A stretch of DNA of 64,000 nt from Alphaproteobacteria bacterium (GCA_013372975.1 JABXIS010000049.1:1-64000), one strand, 5' to 3'; shown: positions 43,145 to 52,139, counted from the first letter of the stretch. Notes: generated by a model not told the origin, from the letters alone. Program-made: numbers and translations.

Positions 43145-43972
43145 TTACGCGGAAGCTCCGAAGCGCCCTTCGTTCCAATCGTCTACAGTGGCGATTATTT
43201 CTTCACGCGTGTTCATCACAAAGGGCCCATATCGCGCCACAGGTTCACCGATCGGTGCCCCCGCGATCATAAGAAACCGGGCACCGGGTCGCCCGCTGAC
43301 AACCACACTGTCACCGTCTGCAAGAATTGCAAGAGTACCTGTGGGGAATGCCTGCCCCTCTACGGAAAGACCGCCCTCAAGGCCATAGAGGAACGCCGTA
43401 TGCCCAGCTGCTACAGGTAAGGTTGCTTCGCCTGCCGTAAGGGTGATGTCGGCATAAAAAGGTGTCACTGCGATATCGCGTACAGGGCCAACTTCGCCCA
43501 TAAGCTCACCCGCAAGCAGCTTTGCCTTAAACCCGGCGCCCATCACAGTAGGGATAGTTGAGGCCGAGATTTCCTGATATCGGGGTGGTATCATCTTTTG
43601 GGCAGACGGCAGGTTCACCCAAAGCTGAAAACCATGCGCGACGTCGCCTGTTGCAACGGGCATTTCAGAATGCACAATGCCGCGCCCGGCCGTCATCCAC
43701 TGTACATCTCCAGGCCCTATGGTGCCCCTGTGCCCGGACGAATCCCGGTGTTCCATTTTGCCTGAAAGCATATAAGTGACGGTTTCGAACCCTCTGTGCG
43801 GGTGTTCCGGGAAGCCTGCACCATCAGCGTCGGCAGGCAGAACCATTTCATCCAGTAAAAGGAATGGATCCAGGTTCATCATGCCCCGCCTGCCAATACT
43901 GCGGTGCACGGTCACGCCCTTGCCTTCAGGCATGGCGACAGCTTCAAACAAGGTTTTGATTTTGCGTCTCAT
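43145..43972 (-). CDS. Pirin-family cupin protein
   Basis: A 275-residue bicupin. FPEHPHRGFETVTYML and KMEHRDSSGH carry the metal-binding His residues of pirin, and GPGDVQWMTAGRGIVHSE follows. Some pirins have quercetin dioxygenase activity, others bind partner proteins; which applies is not shown. ATG 43972 has AAGGAGGG directly upstream; the longer open frame to 44173 overlaps the neighbour. It is in one unit with the glutathionyl-hydroquinone reductase (10 bases apart). Confidence 0.9.
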   Translation of the reverse strand: MRRKIKTLFEAVAMPEGKGVTVHRSIGRRGMMNLDPFLLLDEMVLPADADGAGFPEHPHRGFETVTYMLSGKMEHRDSSGHRGTIGPGDVQWMTAGRGIVHSEMPVATGDVAHGFQLWVNLPSAQKMIPPRYQEISASTIPTVMGAGFKAKLLAGELMGEVGPVRDIAVTPFYADITLTAGEATLPVAAGHTAFLYGLEGGLSVEGQAFPTGTLAILADGDSVVVSGRPGARFLMIAGAPIGEPVARYGPFVMNTREEIIATVDDWNEGRFGASA

Positions 43973-43982
43973 GATGCCCTCC

Positions 43983-44960
43983 TTAGAGCCAATCGCGTCC
44001 ATGCGGTGCGTCCAGGTTTTGGTCTGGGCCCTTGGGTACGATCCTGGTTGGATTGATGGAAGTGTGGCTGCGGTAATAATGGCCTTTGATATGGTCCATA
44101 TGCACCGTCTGCCGTACATCCGGCATCTGGAAGATTTCCCGGACATAAGCGGAAAGCTCGGGAAAGTCGGCAATGCGTTTTAGGTTGCATTTGAAATGCC
44201 CCACATAGACAGGATCAAACCTTACTAGTGTGGTGAAAAGGCGAATGTCGGCTTCGGTGAACCTGTCTCCTGCAAGATAGCGGTTTTCGGCCAATCGTGC
44301 CTCAAGCCAATCCAGCGTATCAAAGAGCGGTACAAGTGCGTCTTCATAGGCCCTCTGCGTTGTCGCAAACCCGGCCTTATAGACACCATTGTTGACAGTG
44401 TCATAAATGCGGCCATTCAGCGCGTCAATTTGTGGCTGCAACGCCTTCGGATAAAAATCACCTTCGTTGGCACCAAGCGCATCAAAGGCGGTATTCAGCA
44501 TGCGGATGATGTCCGCACTTTCGTTGGAGACGATAGTATTCGTTTTTTTGTCCCATAAAACGGGAACCGTCACCCGACCGGAATAGCCCGCGTCTGCACG
44601 GGTATAAAGCTCATGTAGGAAATCTGCCCCATGAAGCAGATCGCCCGTGCTGCCGTCGGCCTGATCGAACGTCCAGCCGTTTTCGCCCATCACAATGCCT
44701 ACAACAGAAACATCGATCATATCTTCAAGGCCCTTGAGGGCACGCATGATCAGGGTTCTGTGGGCCCAGGGGCAGGCATAGGAAACATAAAGATGATAGC
44801 GTCCAGCCTCTGCCTTGAAGCCGTCTTTGCCCGTAGGCCCGGCGTCGCCGTCCGCGGTGATCCAGTTTCTGAACTGGCTTTCTGAACGTTTGAACGCACC
44901 ATCGTTTGATTTGGTATCATACCAGCGGTCCTGCCACCGACCTTCAACAAGTAGTCCCAT
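43983..44960 (-). CDS. yqjG: Glutathionyl-hydroquinone reductase (YqjG/ECM4 type)
   Basis: A 325-residue glutathione transferase of the Xi class. The catalytic Cys is in YACPWAHR, and the WTFDQADGS and RFTEADIRLFTTLVRFDPVYVGHFK segments are typical. It reduces glutathionyl-hydroquinones. ATG 44960 is preceded by GAGGAGA; extra frame upstream is not used. It is downstream of the LysR gene and upstream of pirin in the same direction. Confidence 0.92.
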   Translation of the reverse strand: MGLLVEGRWQDRWYDTKSNDGAFKRSESQFRNWITADGDAGPTGKDGFKAEAGRYHLYVSYACPWAHRTLIMRALKGLEDMIDVSVVGIVMGENGWTFDQADGSTGDLLHGADFLHELYTRADAGYSGRVTVPVLWDKKTNTIVSNESADIIRMLNTAFDALGANEGDFYPKALQPQIDALNGRIYDTVNNGVYKAGFATTQRAYEDALVPLFDTLDWLEARLAENRYLAGDRFTEADIRLFTTLVRFDPVYVGHFKCNLKRIADFPELSAYVREIFQMPDVRQTVHMDHIKGHYYRSHTSINPTRIVPKGPDQNLDAPHGRDWL

Positions 44961-45056
44961 GATTATCTCCTCTGTGTCGTTCCCACAAAGATAGGCGGTG
45001 GCTGCTTGTCGCAGTAGACGGGTTAAGCCCAAGCCTGTGTTGCGCTCTGGCGAACG

Positions 45057-45965
45057 CTAGCAGACGGAGCAGCTGTTTCTCTCGTCAGCGAGCCACTTGG
45101 CCAGAAAATCAATGAATAGCCGTACCTTGAGTGGCAGCAATCGTTTTTCGGGATACAGCGCCAAAAGCGAAGAGTTGGGACGTGGGATATCATCAAATAG
45201 GGTAACGACAGACCCATCTTGCACCACTGTTTTCAGGAAAAAATCGGGCAGGATAGCTATGCCGAGACCTTCTACCGCCGCTGCCAGCTGCATCATGCCC
45301 GAGTTGCTGGCCATCTGGCCGTCAACGCGGTAGCCTTTCCGGCTGCCCTCTTCACCGAAGGTCCAATGTTTCGTGGCGTCTACATTGGAATAGAAGACAC
45401 AATTGTGATCCTTAAGGTCTGCGGGCGTCTTGGGTGTACCATGTTCTGCCAGGTAAGCAGGGCTTGCAATAACATGGTGTCTGATATCTCCAAGTTTGCG
45501 GGCGATCAGGCTTGTGTCAGACAGTTCGTTTGCGATCCTGAGCCCCATATCATAGCCGCCGCCAATGATATCGACTCGCTCATCTGTCAGGTTCATTTCC
45601 AGCTTCAGGCCTGGATGTTTTTTCAAAAAAGTCATGAAGGCGGGACCAAGATGCAGGTCTACATAGCTTCTGGGCGCAGTAATGCGCAAGGTTCCGACAA
45701 GATTATCATTGGTGTGCTTCACCGCTTGGGCGGCATCCTCGAGGTCGCTTAGAACGCGGAGGCTGCGCTCATAGAAAAGCGCACCTTCATCCGTGGGCGT
45801 AACGCCTTTTGTTGTGCGACTGAGGAGCTTGACGCCAAGATCATCTTCTAAAGACTGTATTCGGCGGCTGGCCACAGATTTGGTAATATGCAGCGCCTTC
45901 GACGCAGCGGTAAGGTTGCCGGCTTCCACGGCGCGGCAAAAGGTGCGGATAGCGGCAAGATCCAT
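45057..45965 (-). CDS. LysR-family transcriptional regulator
   Basis: A 302-residue regulator with an N-terminal winged helix (AVEAGNLTAASKALHITKSVASRRIQ in two parts, then LEDDLGVKLLSRTTKGV) and a C-terminal substrate-binding domain. GAGGAT precedes the ATG. It lies immediately upstream of the quinone reductase and pirin genes on the same strand, and probably controls them. No LysR box could be assigned with confidence. The effector is unknown. Confidence 0.9.
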   Translation of the reverse strand: MDLAAIRTFCRAVEAGNLTAASKALHITKSVASRRIQSLEDDLGVKLLSRTTKGVTPTDEGALFYERSLRVLSDLEDAAQAVKHTNDNLVGTLRITAPRSYVDLHLGPAFMTFLKKHPGLKLEMNLTDERVDIIGGGYDMGLRIANELSDTSLIARKLGDIRHHVIASPAYLAEHGTPKTPADLKDHNCVFYSNVDATKHWTFGEEGSRKGYRVDGQMASNSGMMQLAAAVEGLGIAILPDFFLKTVVQDGSVVTLFDDIPRPNSSLLALYPEKRLLPLKVRLFIDFLAKWLADERNSCSVC

Positions 45966-46036
45966 AATATCCTCGTTTGCAAAATAAAAACGATATCGCT
46001 GCTATGATCCAAAAGTGTTGCCAAATACGCAACAAA

Positions 46037-46062
46037 AAAACCGGCCGCGGAGGGCCGGTTTT
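46037..46062 (-). terminator. Hairpin terminator between the XRE and LysR genes
   Basis: AAAACCGGCC pairs with GGCCGGTTTT around a six-base loop, with T runs on both sides. It lies between the XRE gene and LysR and could end transcripts from the XRE gene (minus strand). A near-identical hairpin is at 47440-47465. Confidence 0.75.
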
Positions 46063-46080
46063 CTTGTTTGGGTATATTGC

Positions 46081-46764
46081 TTACTGCCATCGGCGGGAGA
46101 CATAGAAACAGGCAAGTCCGCCAAAAAGAAACATGGTACCGAGAGCGTAATGCCAGCTTATGGCCGTCGGTTGGTGGCGCTCCTTGGCTTCTAGGAGAGT
46201 ATATTTCCGGTAGCCGCCTTCTACTTTTTCCATGAAAAAGTCCCCCCGGTTTTCATATACCGTCCGATAGTCATAGTTTGCACGATCTGTCCAGGTCTTG
46301 CCGTCTTTATCGGGCGCACCGCCATAGAGCATTTCGAAAATCATGGGGGATTCACCTTCCTTAATCACCCCAGCCGATTGGTACCGGAAATTGACTGACC
46401 GGTCTTCCGGTATGGAGACGGCGAGCCCCAGCATGCCGGCGCCGATCATGATCATCAGAAGGCCCGCGATTAGCCAGCCGCGCATCAGGCGTGCTTCCGA
46501 TTTCTGCCGACTGAGGACCACTTTGCGGACCTCTTTGATCTCACGCAATTTATCGAGCTCTGCCGAAAATACGGATCGCACCAATTCTTCCGGCTTGATG
46601 CCATAGGTTTTGCACAAGCGTATAAAGATATCTTCGGATGGATAACTTTTCCCTGTTTCCAGTTTGGACAGGTATGACTGTTCAATTTCTATCTTCGCTG
46701 CGGCCTCGGGCTGGGTCAGGCCATGTTCTTCCCGTTTCTGTCGAATATAATCGCCAAACTTCAT
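46081..46764 (-). CDS. XRE-family membrane-associated regulator
   Basis: A 227-residue protein with an N-terminal helix-turn-helix (FGDYIRQKREEHGLTQPEAA, then LSKLETGKSYPSEDIF) and, after about residue 95, a transmembrane helix (GWLIAGLLMIMIGAGMLGL), an extracytoplasmic stretch, and a second helix near the C-terminus. Such anchored regulators can sense envelope state. ATG has AAGGAGA upstream. It is divergent from a small membrane protein gene and shares a 201-base intergenic region with direct repeats. Confidence 0.85.
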   Translation of the reverse strand: MKFGDYIRQKREEHGLTQPEAAAKIEIEQSYLSKLETGKSYPSEDIFIRLCKTYGIKPEELVRSVFSAELDKLREIKEVRKVVLSRQKSEARLMRGWLIAGLLMIMIGAGMLGLAVSIPEDRSVNFRYQSAGVIKEGESPMIFEMLYGGAPDKDGKTWTDRANYDYRTVYENRGDFFMEKVEGGYRKYTLLEAKERHQPTAISWHYALGTMFLFGGLACFYVSRRWQ

Positions 46765-46856
46765 GTTGGTCTCCTTGTGCGTGGGAAGGCCACGCTAATA
46801 TGTTGAAAACACAACGCAGTCTTGGGAAGTCCTGCTGTGAATGCCAGTTGAATATG

Positions 46857-46886
46857 CGGGAATATATATCAATACGTCGGGAATAT
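46857..46886. promoter_or_regulatory. Direct repeat CGGGAATAT, two copies 21 bases apart
   Basis: CGGGAATAT occurs at 46857-46865 and again at 46878-46886, i.e. two helical turns apart, in the intergenic region between the divergent XRE gene and the small membrane protein gene. This spacing suits paired binding by a dimer. The binding protein is unknown; the XRE regulator is the nearest candidate. Confidence 0.4.
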
Positions 46887-46965
46887 TTTGAAAGATTAGG
46901 GCCAATATCTGAAATGTGTCATCCTGTAAGCCTGTTTGACCATTCGGATCGGGGAGGGATCGGTT

Positions 46966-47343
46966 ATGTTCACAATTCGTACATTATTGTTGGGGGCTTT
47001 GGTCTGGTTCGTGCCTTTTGGGCTTGGGATGGTGATTTTCGCGTTCATCCCACCTGGAACCCCGCTGTTCGACACGATGATGTCGCTCGCACTGGTTTTT
47101 GCATCTGTCTGGGCTGCACATCTATATTTCAGTCGTTCCAACGATGCAGACATCGTGGCAGGCATGAAAGTGGGGTTTCTTTGGGCAGTGATTGCGGTTG
47201 CCCTTGATGGCCCCTGGTTTTTCTTGGTGGAACAGATGAAAATGCCGCTAGCTGACTATATGGTTGATATTGGGCTCGCCTATTTGATAGTGCCAATCAT
47301 TTGTGCGGGAATGGGGGCTGCCAAAAGCGGCTCTGTCGAATAA
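46966..47343 (+). CDS. Small membrane protein, unknown
   Basis: A 125-residue protein with about four hydrophobic helices (LLLGALVWFVPFGLGMVIFAF, SLALVFASVWAAHLY, VGFLWAVIAVALDG and LAYLIVPIICAGMGA). No named family is recognised. ATG 46966 has GGGAGGG eight bases before. It is divergent from the XRE-type regulator, which may control it. Confidence 0.75.
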   Translation: MFTIRTLLLGALVWFVPFGLGMVIFAFIPPGTPLFDTMMSLALVFASVWAAHLYFSRSNDADIVAGMKVGFLWAVIAVALDGPWFFLVEQMKMPLADYMVDIGLAYLIVPIICAGMGAAKSGSVE

Positions 47344-47439
47344 ATTCGAGGGAGCCTCTCTTTTAAAGGGGGCGTCGTCCGGGCCAGTGAGAAAACTGTA
47401 AAGCTTCACTTCTTGGTTCCATCTGAAGATCATCGAAAA

Positions 47440-47465
47440 AAAACCGGCCACGGAGGGCCGGTTTT
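47440..47465 (-). terminator. Hairpin terminator downstream of infC
   Basis: AAAACCGGCC (47440-47449) pairs with GGCCGGTTTT (47456-47465) around a six-base loop, with A/T runs beside it. It is 21 bases past the infC stop on the minus strand. It differs from the hairpin at 46037-46062 by one loop base only. Confidence 0.75.
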
Positions 47466-47485
47466 ATGATTTCTGTGAAAGATGC

Positions 47486-48022
47486 TTATTTAGGCGCGAT
47501 CACCATAATCATCTGGCGGCCTTCCATTTTCGGCCGGGCTTCGATTTTGGCTTCTTCTTCCATCTCGGCCGCAACCTTTTTGAGAACTTCCATTCCCAGT
47601 TCCTGGTGCGCCATTTCCCGACCGCGGAAACGGATGGTAACCTTCACCTTGTCGCCCTTGGCGATAAACTGGTGAATCTTCTTCATCTTGGTTTCATAGT
47701 CATGGACATCGATGCCTGGGCGCATCTTGATTTCCTTGACTTCCTGGGTCTTCTGATTTTTCCGTGCAGCGTTGGCTTTCTTTTGCTGCTCGTACTTGAA
47801 TTTGCCGTAGTCGAGAACCTTACATACAGGGGGTTCCGCGTTCGGCGAGATTTCCACAAGGTCTAGCCCGCTATCGCGTGCAATGTCCATTGCCTGCGCT
47901 GTTGTAACTACACCGTGGTTTTCACCATTTGCACCGATCAGGCGTACTTCACGTACCCGGATTTGATCGTTCACGCGCGGCCCGTCCTGTTTAGGTGGTG
48001 CCGCAAATTGCCCTCTACGTAT
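47486..48022 (-). CDS. infC: Translation initiation factor IF-3, probable AUA start
   Basis: A 178-residue factor of normal length. The N-terminal domain opens [20 protein letters not shown] and the linker and C-terminal domain contain [15 protein letters not shown] and [16 protein letters not shown]-3 binds the 30S subunit and checks the initiator pairing. I place the start at an ATA codon (48022-48020): GGAG lies at 48031-48034 on the minus strand with eight bases spacing, and translation from it gives the length seen in other IF-3 proteins. An ATG at 48052 would add ten residues but has no ribosome site. infC is known to use rare start codons in several bacteria, which lets IF-3 repress its own synthesis. 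A terminator follows. Confidence 0.88.
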   Translation of the reverse strand: MRRGQFAAPPKQDGPRVNDQIRVREVRLIGANGENHGVVTTAQAMDIARDSGLDLVEISPNAEPPVCKVLDYGKFKYEQQKKANAARKNQKTQEVKEIKMRPGIDVHDYETKMKKIHQFIAKGDKVKVTIRFRGREMAHQELGMEVLKKVAAEMEEEAKIEARPKMEGRQMIMVIAPK

Positions 48023-48433
48023 GGTCAGTTCTCCTATATCTCGTTTAACCATCAAATGTGCGATGGCGAGCCTGAGTGACTCGCCAATGAGCTTACTATA
48101 ACTTGCTTTTAAGCTCCTGCAAAGCCTTGAAACACATGGGTTTTGGCCACGCCGAACATCCAGCAATCTATTCCGTCTCCCCCTTGCTCGGCTGACAGTG
48201 TTTTTGGGTATGGCGTTGTACAAAAAACCGAGCACAAAGGAAAAATATGGAAAGGCGAGTTAACGACGGTGTGTGCGGAAGTCAAGTAAAGCCTTGGGTT
48301 TTCGACCCATTGATGGGTAAACCGCCTTACTTGCGATGCGGTGATGTCACATCAATGGGCGCCCAAAGATTTTATAGTTGGTGTTTTCGTAAAGGTTGCG
48401 TAACTTCCACAATTACTAACGTTAGGGGGATTT
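48023..48433. other. infC leader and DUF898 upstream region
   Basis: This stretch holds the rare-start leader of infC on the minus strand and, on the other side, a structured leader before the DUF898 gene. Apart from the hairpin-forming inverted repeat at 48306-48359 I see no gene here. Confidence 0.5.
48306..48359 (+). promoter_or_regulatory. Perfect 10-base inverted repeat upstream of the DUF898 gene
   Basis: CCCATTGATG (48306-48315) and its reverse complement CATCAATGGG (48350-48359) are separated by 34 bases. The first arm continues into CCCATTGATGGG, itself a palindrome, and the loop contains GTGATGTCAC, a small dyad. It could form a leader stem or hold paired operator sites, about 75 bases before the start codon. 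No known riboswitch is recognised. Confidence 0.4.
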
Positions 48434-49549
48434 ATGACGACGCCAACAAATCTGCCGCCTTCGGGCGAGCCATCAGCCAGCACGGCTGAGACACTGCACA
48501 AGTTTGAATTTACCGGCACCGCGGGAGAGATGGTGCCAATCATTCTGAAAAACTTGCTTTTCAACATTTTGACATTGTCGCTCTACCGCTTTTGGGGCCG
48601 CACCAATATTCGTCGCTACATCTGGGAAAACACGCGGTTCAAAGATGATCCGTTTGAATATACCGGTACAGGCGGCGAAATGTTTGTGGGGTTCCTGATC
48701 GTGATGGTGGCCGTTTTTCTGCCGTTGATCGGTCTCATGACCTGGGCACAGACGCTGGCAATGCAGGGCGATATCACGGGTACGGTACTCTTTTTTGTTC
48801 TGTATCTGTTTATTCTTTGGCTGATCCCGTTTGGTCTATACCGAGCCTTCAAATATCGTATGTCCCGTACACGTTGGCGCGGTGTAAGGGGCGCGCAGCT
48901 GGGTTCGGGTGCCAAATATGCCACCGAAACCTTCAGCTACTCGATCCTGACCGGTTTGACGCTGGGGCTTTTGTACCCGTTTATGGATAACAAGCTCTAT
49001 AGCCTGGAAACCAATGATCGGCGGTTTGGCTCCGGCCGTTTTTCCTACAAAGCTGGTGCTGGCACACTTTACAAAGCTTTCTTTGTCTCAGTAGGTGTTG
49101 CAATTTTGGCATCTCTGGTTCTCGGGTTCTTGGGCCTTTTTTCCCAATTCGCAAAAGCAGTAAGGACGGGTGCTCAACCAGACGCTGATTTCTTTATCAG
49201 CGTCTTCGGCTCCTATATTATCTTTCTGGTTGTTATGGGGCTGGCTTTCTCTTTGTACGCATATGCCAAATTGCAACATTTCTGGAACAACACAAAGTTC
49301 CAGACCGCAGAGTTCCGCTTCGTCGGCACCCTGGGCGGCTTGATCAAGCTGTTTGTTGGCAACATTGCGCTTACAATCGTGACCCTTGGCATTGCCTACC
49401 CAATCGCCCAGATGCGTGTTGTGCGTTTCATGGTCGAGAATATGTCGCTTGAAGGCAGCTTGGATTTGTCGAAAATTTCCCAGTCTGATGAAGCAGAACC
49501 AAGTTTTGGCGAAGGCCTCGCTGAAGGCTTCGATATGGGAACGATATAG
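48434..49549 (+). CDS. DUF898 (YjgN-like) membrane protein
   Basis: A 371-residue membrane protein of the DUF898/YjgN family. The repeat-like signature KFEFTGTAGEMVPIIL, then SLYRFWGRTNIRRYIW and RFKDDPFEYTGTGGEMF, recurs in the second half (FNTAEFRFVGTLGGLIKLF-like). About six to eight helices. AGGGGG lies ahead of ATG. It is three bases before the M48 protease gene, an arrangement common for this family. Function of the family is unknown. Confidence 0.85.
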   Translation: MTTPTNLPPSGEPSASTAETLHKFEFTGTAGEMVPIILKNLLFNILTLSLYRFWGRTNIRRYIWENTRFKDDPFEYTGTGGEMFVGFLIVMVAVFLPLIGLMTWAQTLAMQGDITGTVLFFVLYLFILWLIPFGLYRAFKYRMSRTRWRGVRGAQLGSGAKYATETFSYSILTGLTLGLLYPFMDNKLYSLETNDRRFGSGRFSYKAGAGTLYKAFFVSVGVAILASLVLGFLGLFSQFAKAVRTGAQPDADFFISVFGSYIIFLVVMGLAFSLYAYAKLQHFWNNTKFQTAEFRFVGTLGGLIKLFVGNIALTIVTLGIAYPIAQMRVVRFMVENMSLEGSLDLSKISQSDEAEPSFGEGLAEGFDMGTI

Positions 49550-49552
49550 GCC

Positions 49553-50638
49553 ATGCGTCTTCAGGGCCGATATTTTGATGGCACCAGCCTTGACCCAGTT
49601 GAGGTCCAGCTGGTGTTTGATCAGGGTCGCCTTGTTGTGAAAAACATGGATGGGCAGACAATGTCTGCTCATCCCGCCCAATATATTGTTCTTCTTTATG
49701 CCGATCGTCTTGGTCACCGGATTGACCTTGGGATAAGCGGCATGAAGGATCTGCGCCTGATGATTGAAGGCGACGGGGTTCGGACGAAACTGGGGGCCCA
49801 TATTCCTCAGGTTCTTGGCCCGGTTCGGAATGAAGGTTGGGCTTCCGCTGCGAAGGTTTCCGCTTTTCTAATTGGCTTTTTTGCTCTGTTGGGTCTTGCT
49901 GCCTGGCAACTTGAAAGGGTTTTACCAGTGCTGGTACCGGACCGGTATGCGGCAGACCTTGGCGCAGAGCTGGCAGATAGCTATAAGGATTTTCTGGGGG
50001 GGACCTGTAGTACCCCTGACGGTGACGCCGCGCTTGCGGCGATGACAAAGCGCCTGACCCAAGCCTACGATACGCGCATTCCGCTGGTTGTCAGCGTGTC
50101 TGACAACGATATGGTGAATGCTTTCGCATTGCCGGGCGGACAGGTGGTTCTCTTCAAGGGCCTGATCACAGAGGCCGGGTCTGCGGAAGAGGTGGCAGGT
50201 GTATTGGCCCATGAGATTGGCCATGTTAAAAACCGGCACCCGCTGCGCGGGCTTACGCGTGCCATGGGGCTTGGCATTGTTGCATCCCTGATATCCGGCA
50301 GCAATGTGGCCGACCTCACACAACAGCTTGTATCCCTTGGGTTCAACCGGACTATGGAACGGGAAGCAGATACGGAAGCTGTCACAATTCTTGAGGGTGC
50401 CGATGTATCGCTTGAGCCTCTCGCCGGTTTCTTCGAGCGCCTTGCCAGCAAAGGCGAAAAAGACCTGCCGGATTTTGTCAGCTTCCTCTCAACTCACCCC
50501 ATGTCGGGAGAACGGGCTGAGACCTTGCTTAGCCATGTGCGTGCGGGTGATCATCTGCCGATCCTTACTGATGAGGAATGGTCCGCTTTGCAAGCCATGT
50601 GTGGTGGTGATGCAGCAGGGCAAACGTCAGATGAATAA
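49553..50638 (+). CDS. M48-family membrane-linked metallopeptidase
   Basis: A 361-residue protein. The zinc site VLAHEIGHVKNRH supplies both His and the catalytic Glu, and a later Glu (MEREADTEAV) is the third ligand. One transmembrane helix at about residues 105-125 precedes the catalytic domain. It begins three bases after the DUF898 stop, so they are probably translated together. It resembles HtpX/BepA type proteases; the target is unknown. Confidence 0.88.
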   Translation: MRLQGRYFDGTSLDPVEVQLVFDQGRLVVKNMDGQTMSAHPAQYIVLLYADRLGHRIDLGISGMKDLRLMIEGDGVRTKLGAHIPQVLGPVRNEGWASAAKVSAFLIGFFALLGLAAWQLERVLPVLVPDRYAADLGAELADSYKDFLGGTCSTPDGDAALAAMTKRLTQAYDTRIPLVVSVSDNDMVNAFALPGGQVVLFKGLITEAGSAEEVAGVLAHEIGHVKNRHPLRGLTRAMGLGIVASLISGSNVADLTQQLVSLGFNRTMEREADTEAVTILEGADVSLEPLAGFFERLASKGEKDLPDFVSFLSTHPMSGERAETLLSHVRAGDHLPILTDEEWSALQAMCGGDAAGQTSDE

Positions 50639-50725
50639 TCCGAAACCGCGGCTTTGATCGTTGTGTCCGGACGTTCTGCTTCCTAAAGTGCGGAAAACAA
50701 GAGTGATAGTCCGAAGGAGTATGAC

Positions 50726-51481
50726 GTGACCAGCCCATCTTTCCTGAAAACTGACCATGGCAGCAAGATCGCTTATCACCAGAGCGCGGGCTTTGGCCCG
50801 GGAGTGGTATTCCTTGGTGGCTTCATGAGCGACATGGAAGGCGGCAAAGCGTTGGAGCTTGAGGCCTATTGTCGGCGGGTGGGCCGGGCGTTTGTCCGGT
50901 TTGATTATTTTGGCCATGGCCAGTCATCGGGCGCGTTTGCGGATGGTACCATCGGGCATTGGCTGAAGGATGCGCTGGCGGTGATCGATTGGCTCACGGA
51001 AGGCCCGCAGATTCTCGTCGGCAGCTCCATGGGAGGGTGGATATCCCTTCTGGCGGCCAAGGCGCGGCCAGGTCGGGTGAAGGGGCTTGTAGGTATTGCG
51101 GCGGCCCCCGATTTTACCGTGTGGCATTGGGACGCCATGAGTGCGGAAGACCAGCAGACCATCCTCGATACCGGCAGGCTTGAGGTGTTTTCCGACTATG
51201 GGCCCGACCCCTATGTGTTTACCAAGGCATTGTTTGATGACGGTTGGCAAAACCGGGTGAACAATGGCCCCATCCATCTGGATATTCCAGTGCGTTTGAT
51301 TCAGGGCACAGCCGACCCGGATGTGCCGTGGCAAACTGCCATGAAAATCGCAGACAATATCACCGGTGAAAACACCGAAGTCATATTGGTGCCGGGTGGG
51401 GATCATCGGCTGTCGCGCGATGTGGACCTGAAACGCCTAGTGCGGGTGGTTGACGGCGTGGCGCGCGAGATTGGGGCATAG
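50726..51481 (+). CDS. Alpha/beta hydrolase
   Basis: A 251-residue alpha/beta hydrolase. The nucleophile elbow is GSSMGG, and GTADPDV and GGDHRLS give the Asp and His. FDYFGHGQSSG is the usual oxyanion-side segment. GTG at 50726 has AAGGAG six bases upstream (an ATG just before it is out of frame). It is followed by nth with a five-base gap. Substrate is unknown; a small ester or thioester is likely. Confidence 0.88.
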   Translation: MTSPSFLKTDHGSKIAYHQSAGFGPGVVFLGGFMSDMEGGKALELEAYCRRVGRAFVRFDYFGHGQSSGAFADGTIGHWLKDALAVIDWLTEGPQILVGSSMGGWISLLAAKARPGRVKGLVGIAAAPDFTVWHWDAMSAEDQQTILDTGRLEVFSDYGPDPYVFTKALFDDGWQNRVNNGPIHLDIPVRLIQGTADPDVPWQTAMKIADNITGENTEVILVPGGDHRLSRDVDLKRLVRVVDGVAREIGA

Positions 51482-51485
51482 GGCG

Positions 51486-52139
51486 GTGGCTGGCAAATAT
51501 TCGAAACTGAAGCGGGACGAGATTTTCGAGTTTTTCGCACGCCTCGCGGAAGATAACCCGAACCCCGAGGGCGAGCTTGATTATGTGAACGAGTTCACGC
51601 TTCTGGTGGCAGTGGTATTAAGCGCGCAGGCGACAGATGTGGGCGTGAACAAGGCCACCAAAAACCTGTGGCCTGTGGCGGACACGCCCGAGAAAATGCT
51701 GGCACTCGGTGTCGATGGCCTCAAGAAATATATCAAAACCATCGGGCTTTATAACTCGAAGGCCGAAAATGTGATCAAGCTGTGCTGTGATTTGATCGAC
51801 AAGCACGACAGCAAGGTACCAGAAACGCGCGAAGAGCTCGTCGCACTCGCGGGTGTGGGCCGCAAAACCGCCAATGTGGTGCTGAACATCGCTTTTGGCC
51901 AACCGACATGCGCGGTGGATACCCATATTTTCCGCGTCTCAAACCGTACCGGCCTCGCGCCGGGCAAGAATGTGGACAGGGTTGAGGATGCACTGATGAA
52001 GGTGATCCCTGACCCCTTCAAGCTCCATGCCCACCACTGGCTGATCCTGCAGGGGCGATACATCTGCAAGGCCCGCAAGCCCGACTGTGCCAAATGCAAG
52101 CTGACGGATATTTGCAAGTTCAAGGAGAAGACACTTTGA
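51486..52139 (+). CDS. nth: Endonuclease III
   Basis: A 217-residue DNA glycosylase/AP lyase. LAGVGRKTANVVL is the helix-hairpin-helix with the catalytic Lys, VDTHIFRVSNR carries the catalytic Asp, and the four cysteines of the C-x6-C-x2-C-x5-C cluster (CKARKPDCAKCKLTDIC) hold a 4Fe-4S centre. It removes oxidised pyrimidines. GTG 51486 is used because an earlier in-frame start overlaps the hydrolase gene. Confidence 0.93.
   Translation: MAGKYSKLKRDEIFEFFARLAEDNPNPEGELDYVNEFTLLVAVVLSAQATDVGVNKATKNLWPVADTPEKMLALGVDGLKKYIKTIGLYNSKAENVIKLCCDLIDKHDSKVPETREELVALAGVGRKTANVVLNIAFGQPTCAVDTHIFRVSNRTGLAPGKNVDRVEDALMKVIPDPFKLHAHHWLILQGRYICKARKPDCAKCKLTDICKFKEKTL

Noticed and set aside
46037-47465. Paired hairpins as insertion-sequence ends or CRISPR repeats
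   Set aside because: Only two copies, each fits a terminator with flanking T runs, and no transposase or spacer array lies between them.
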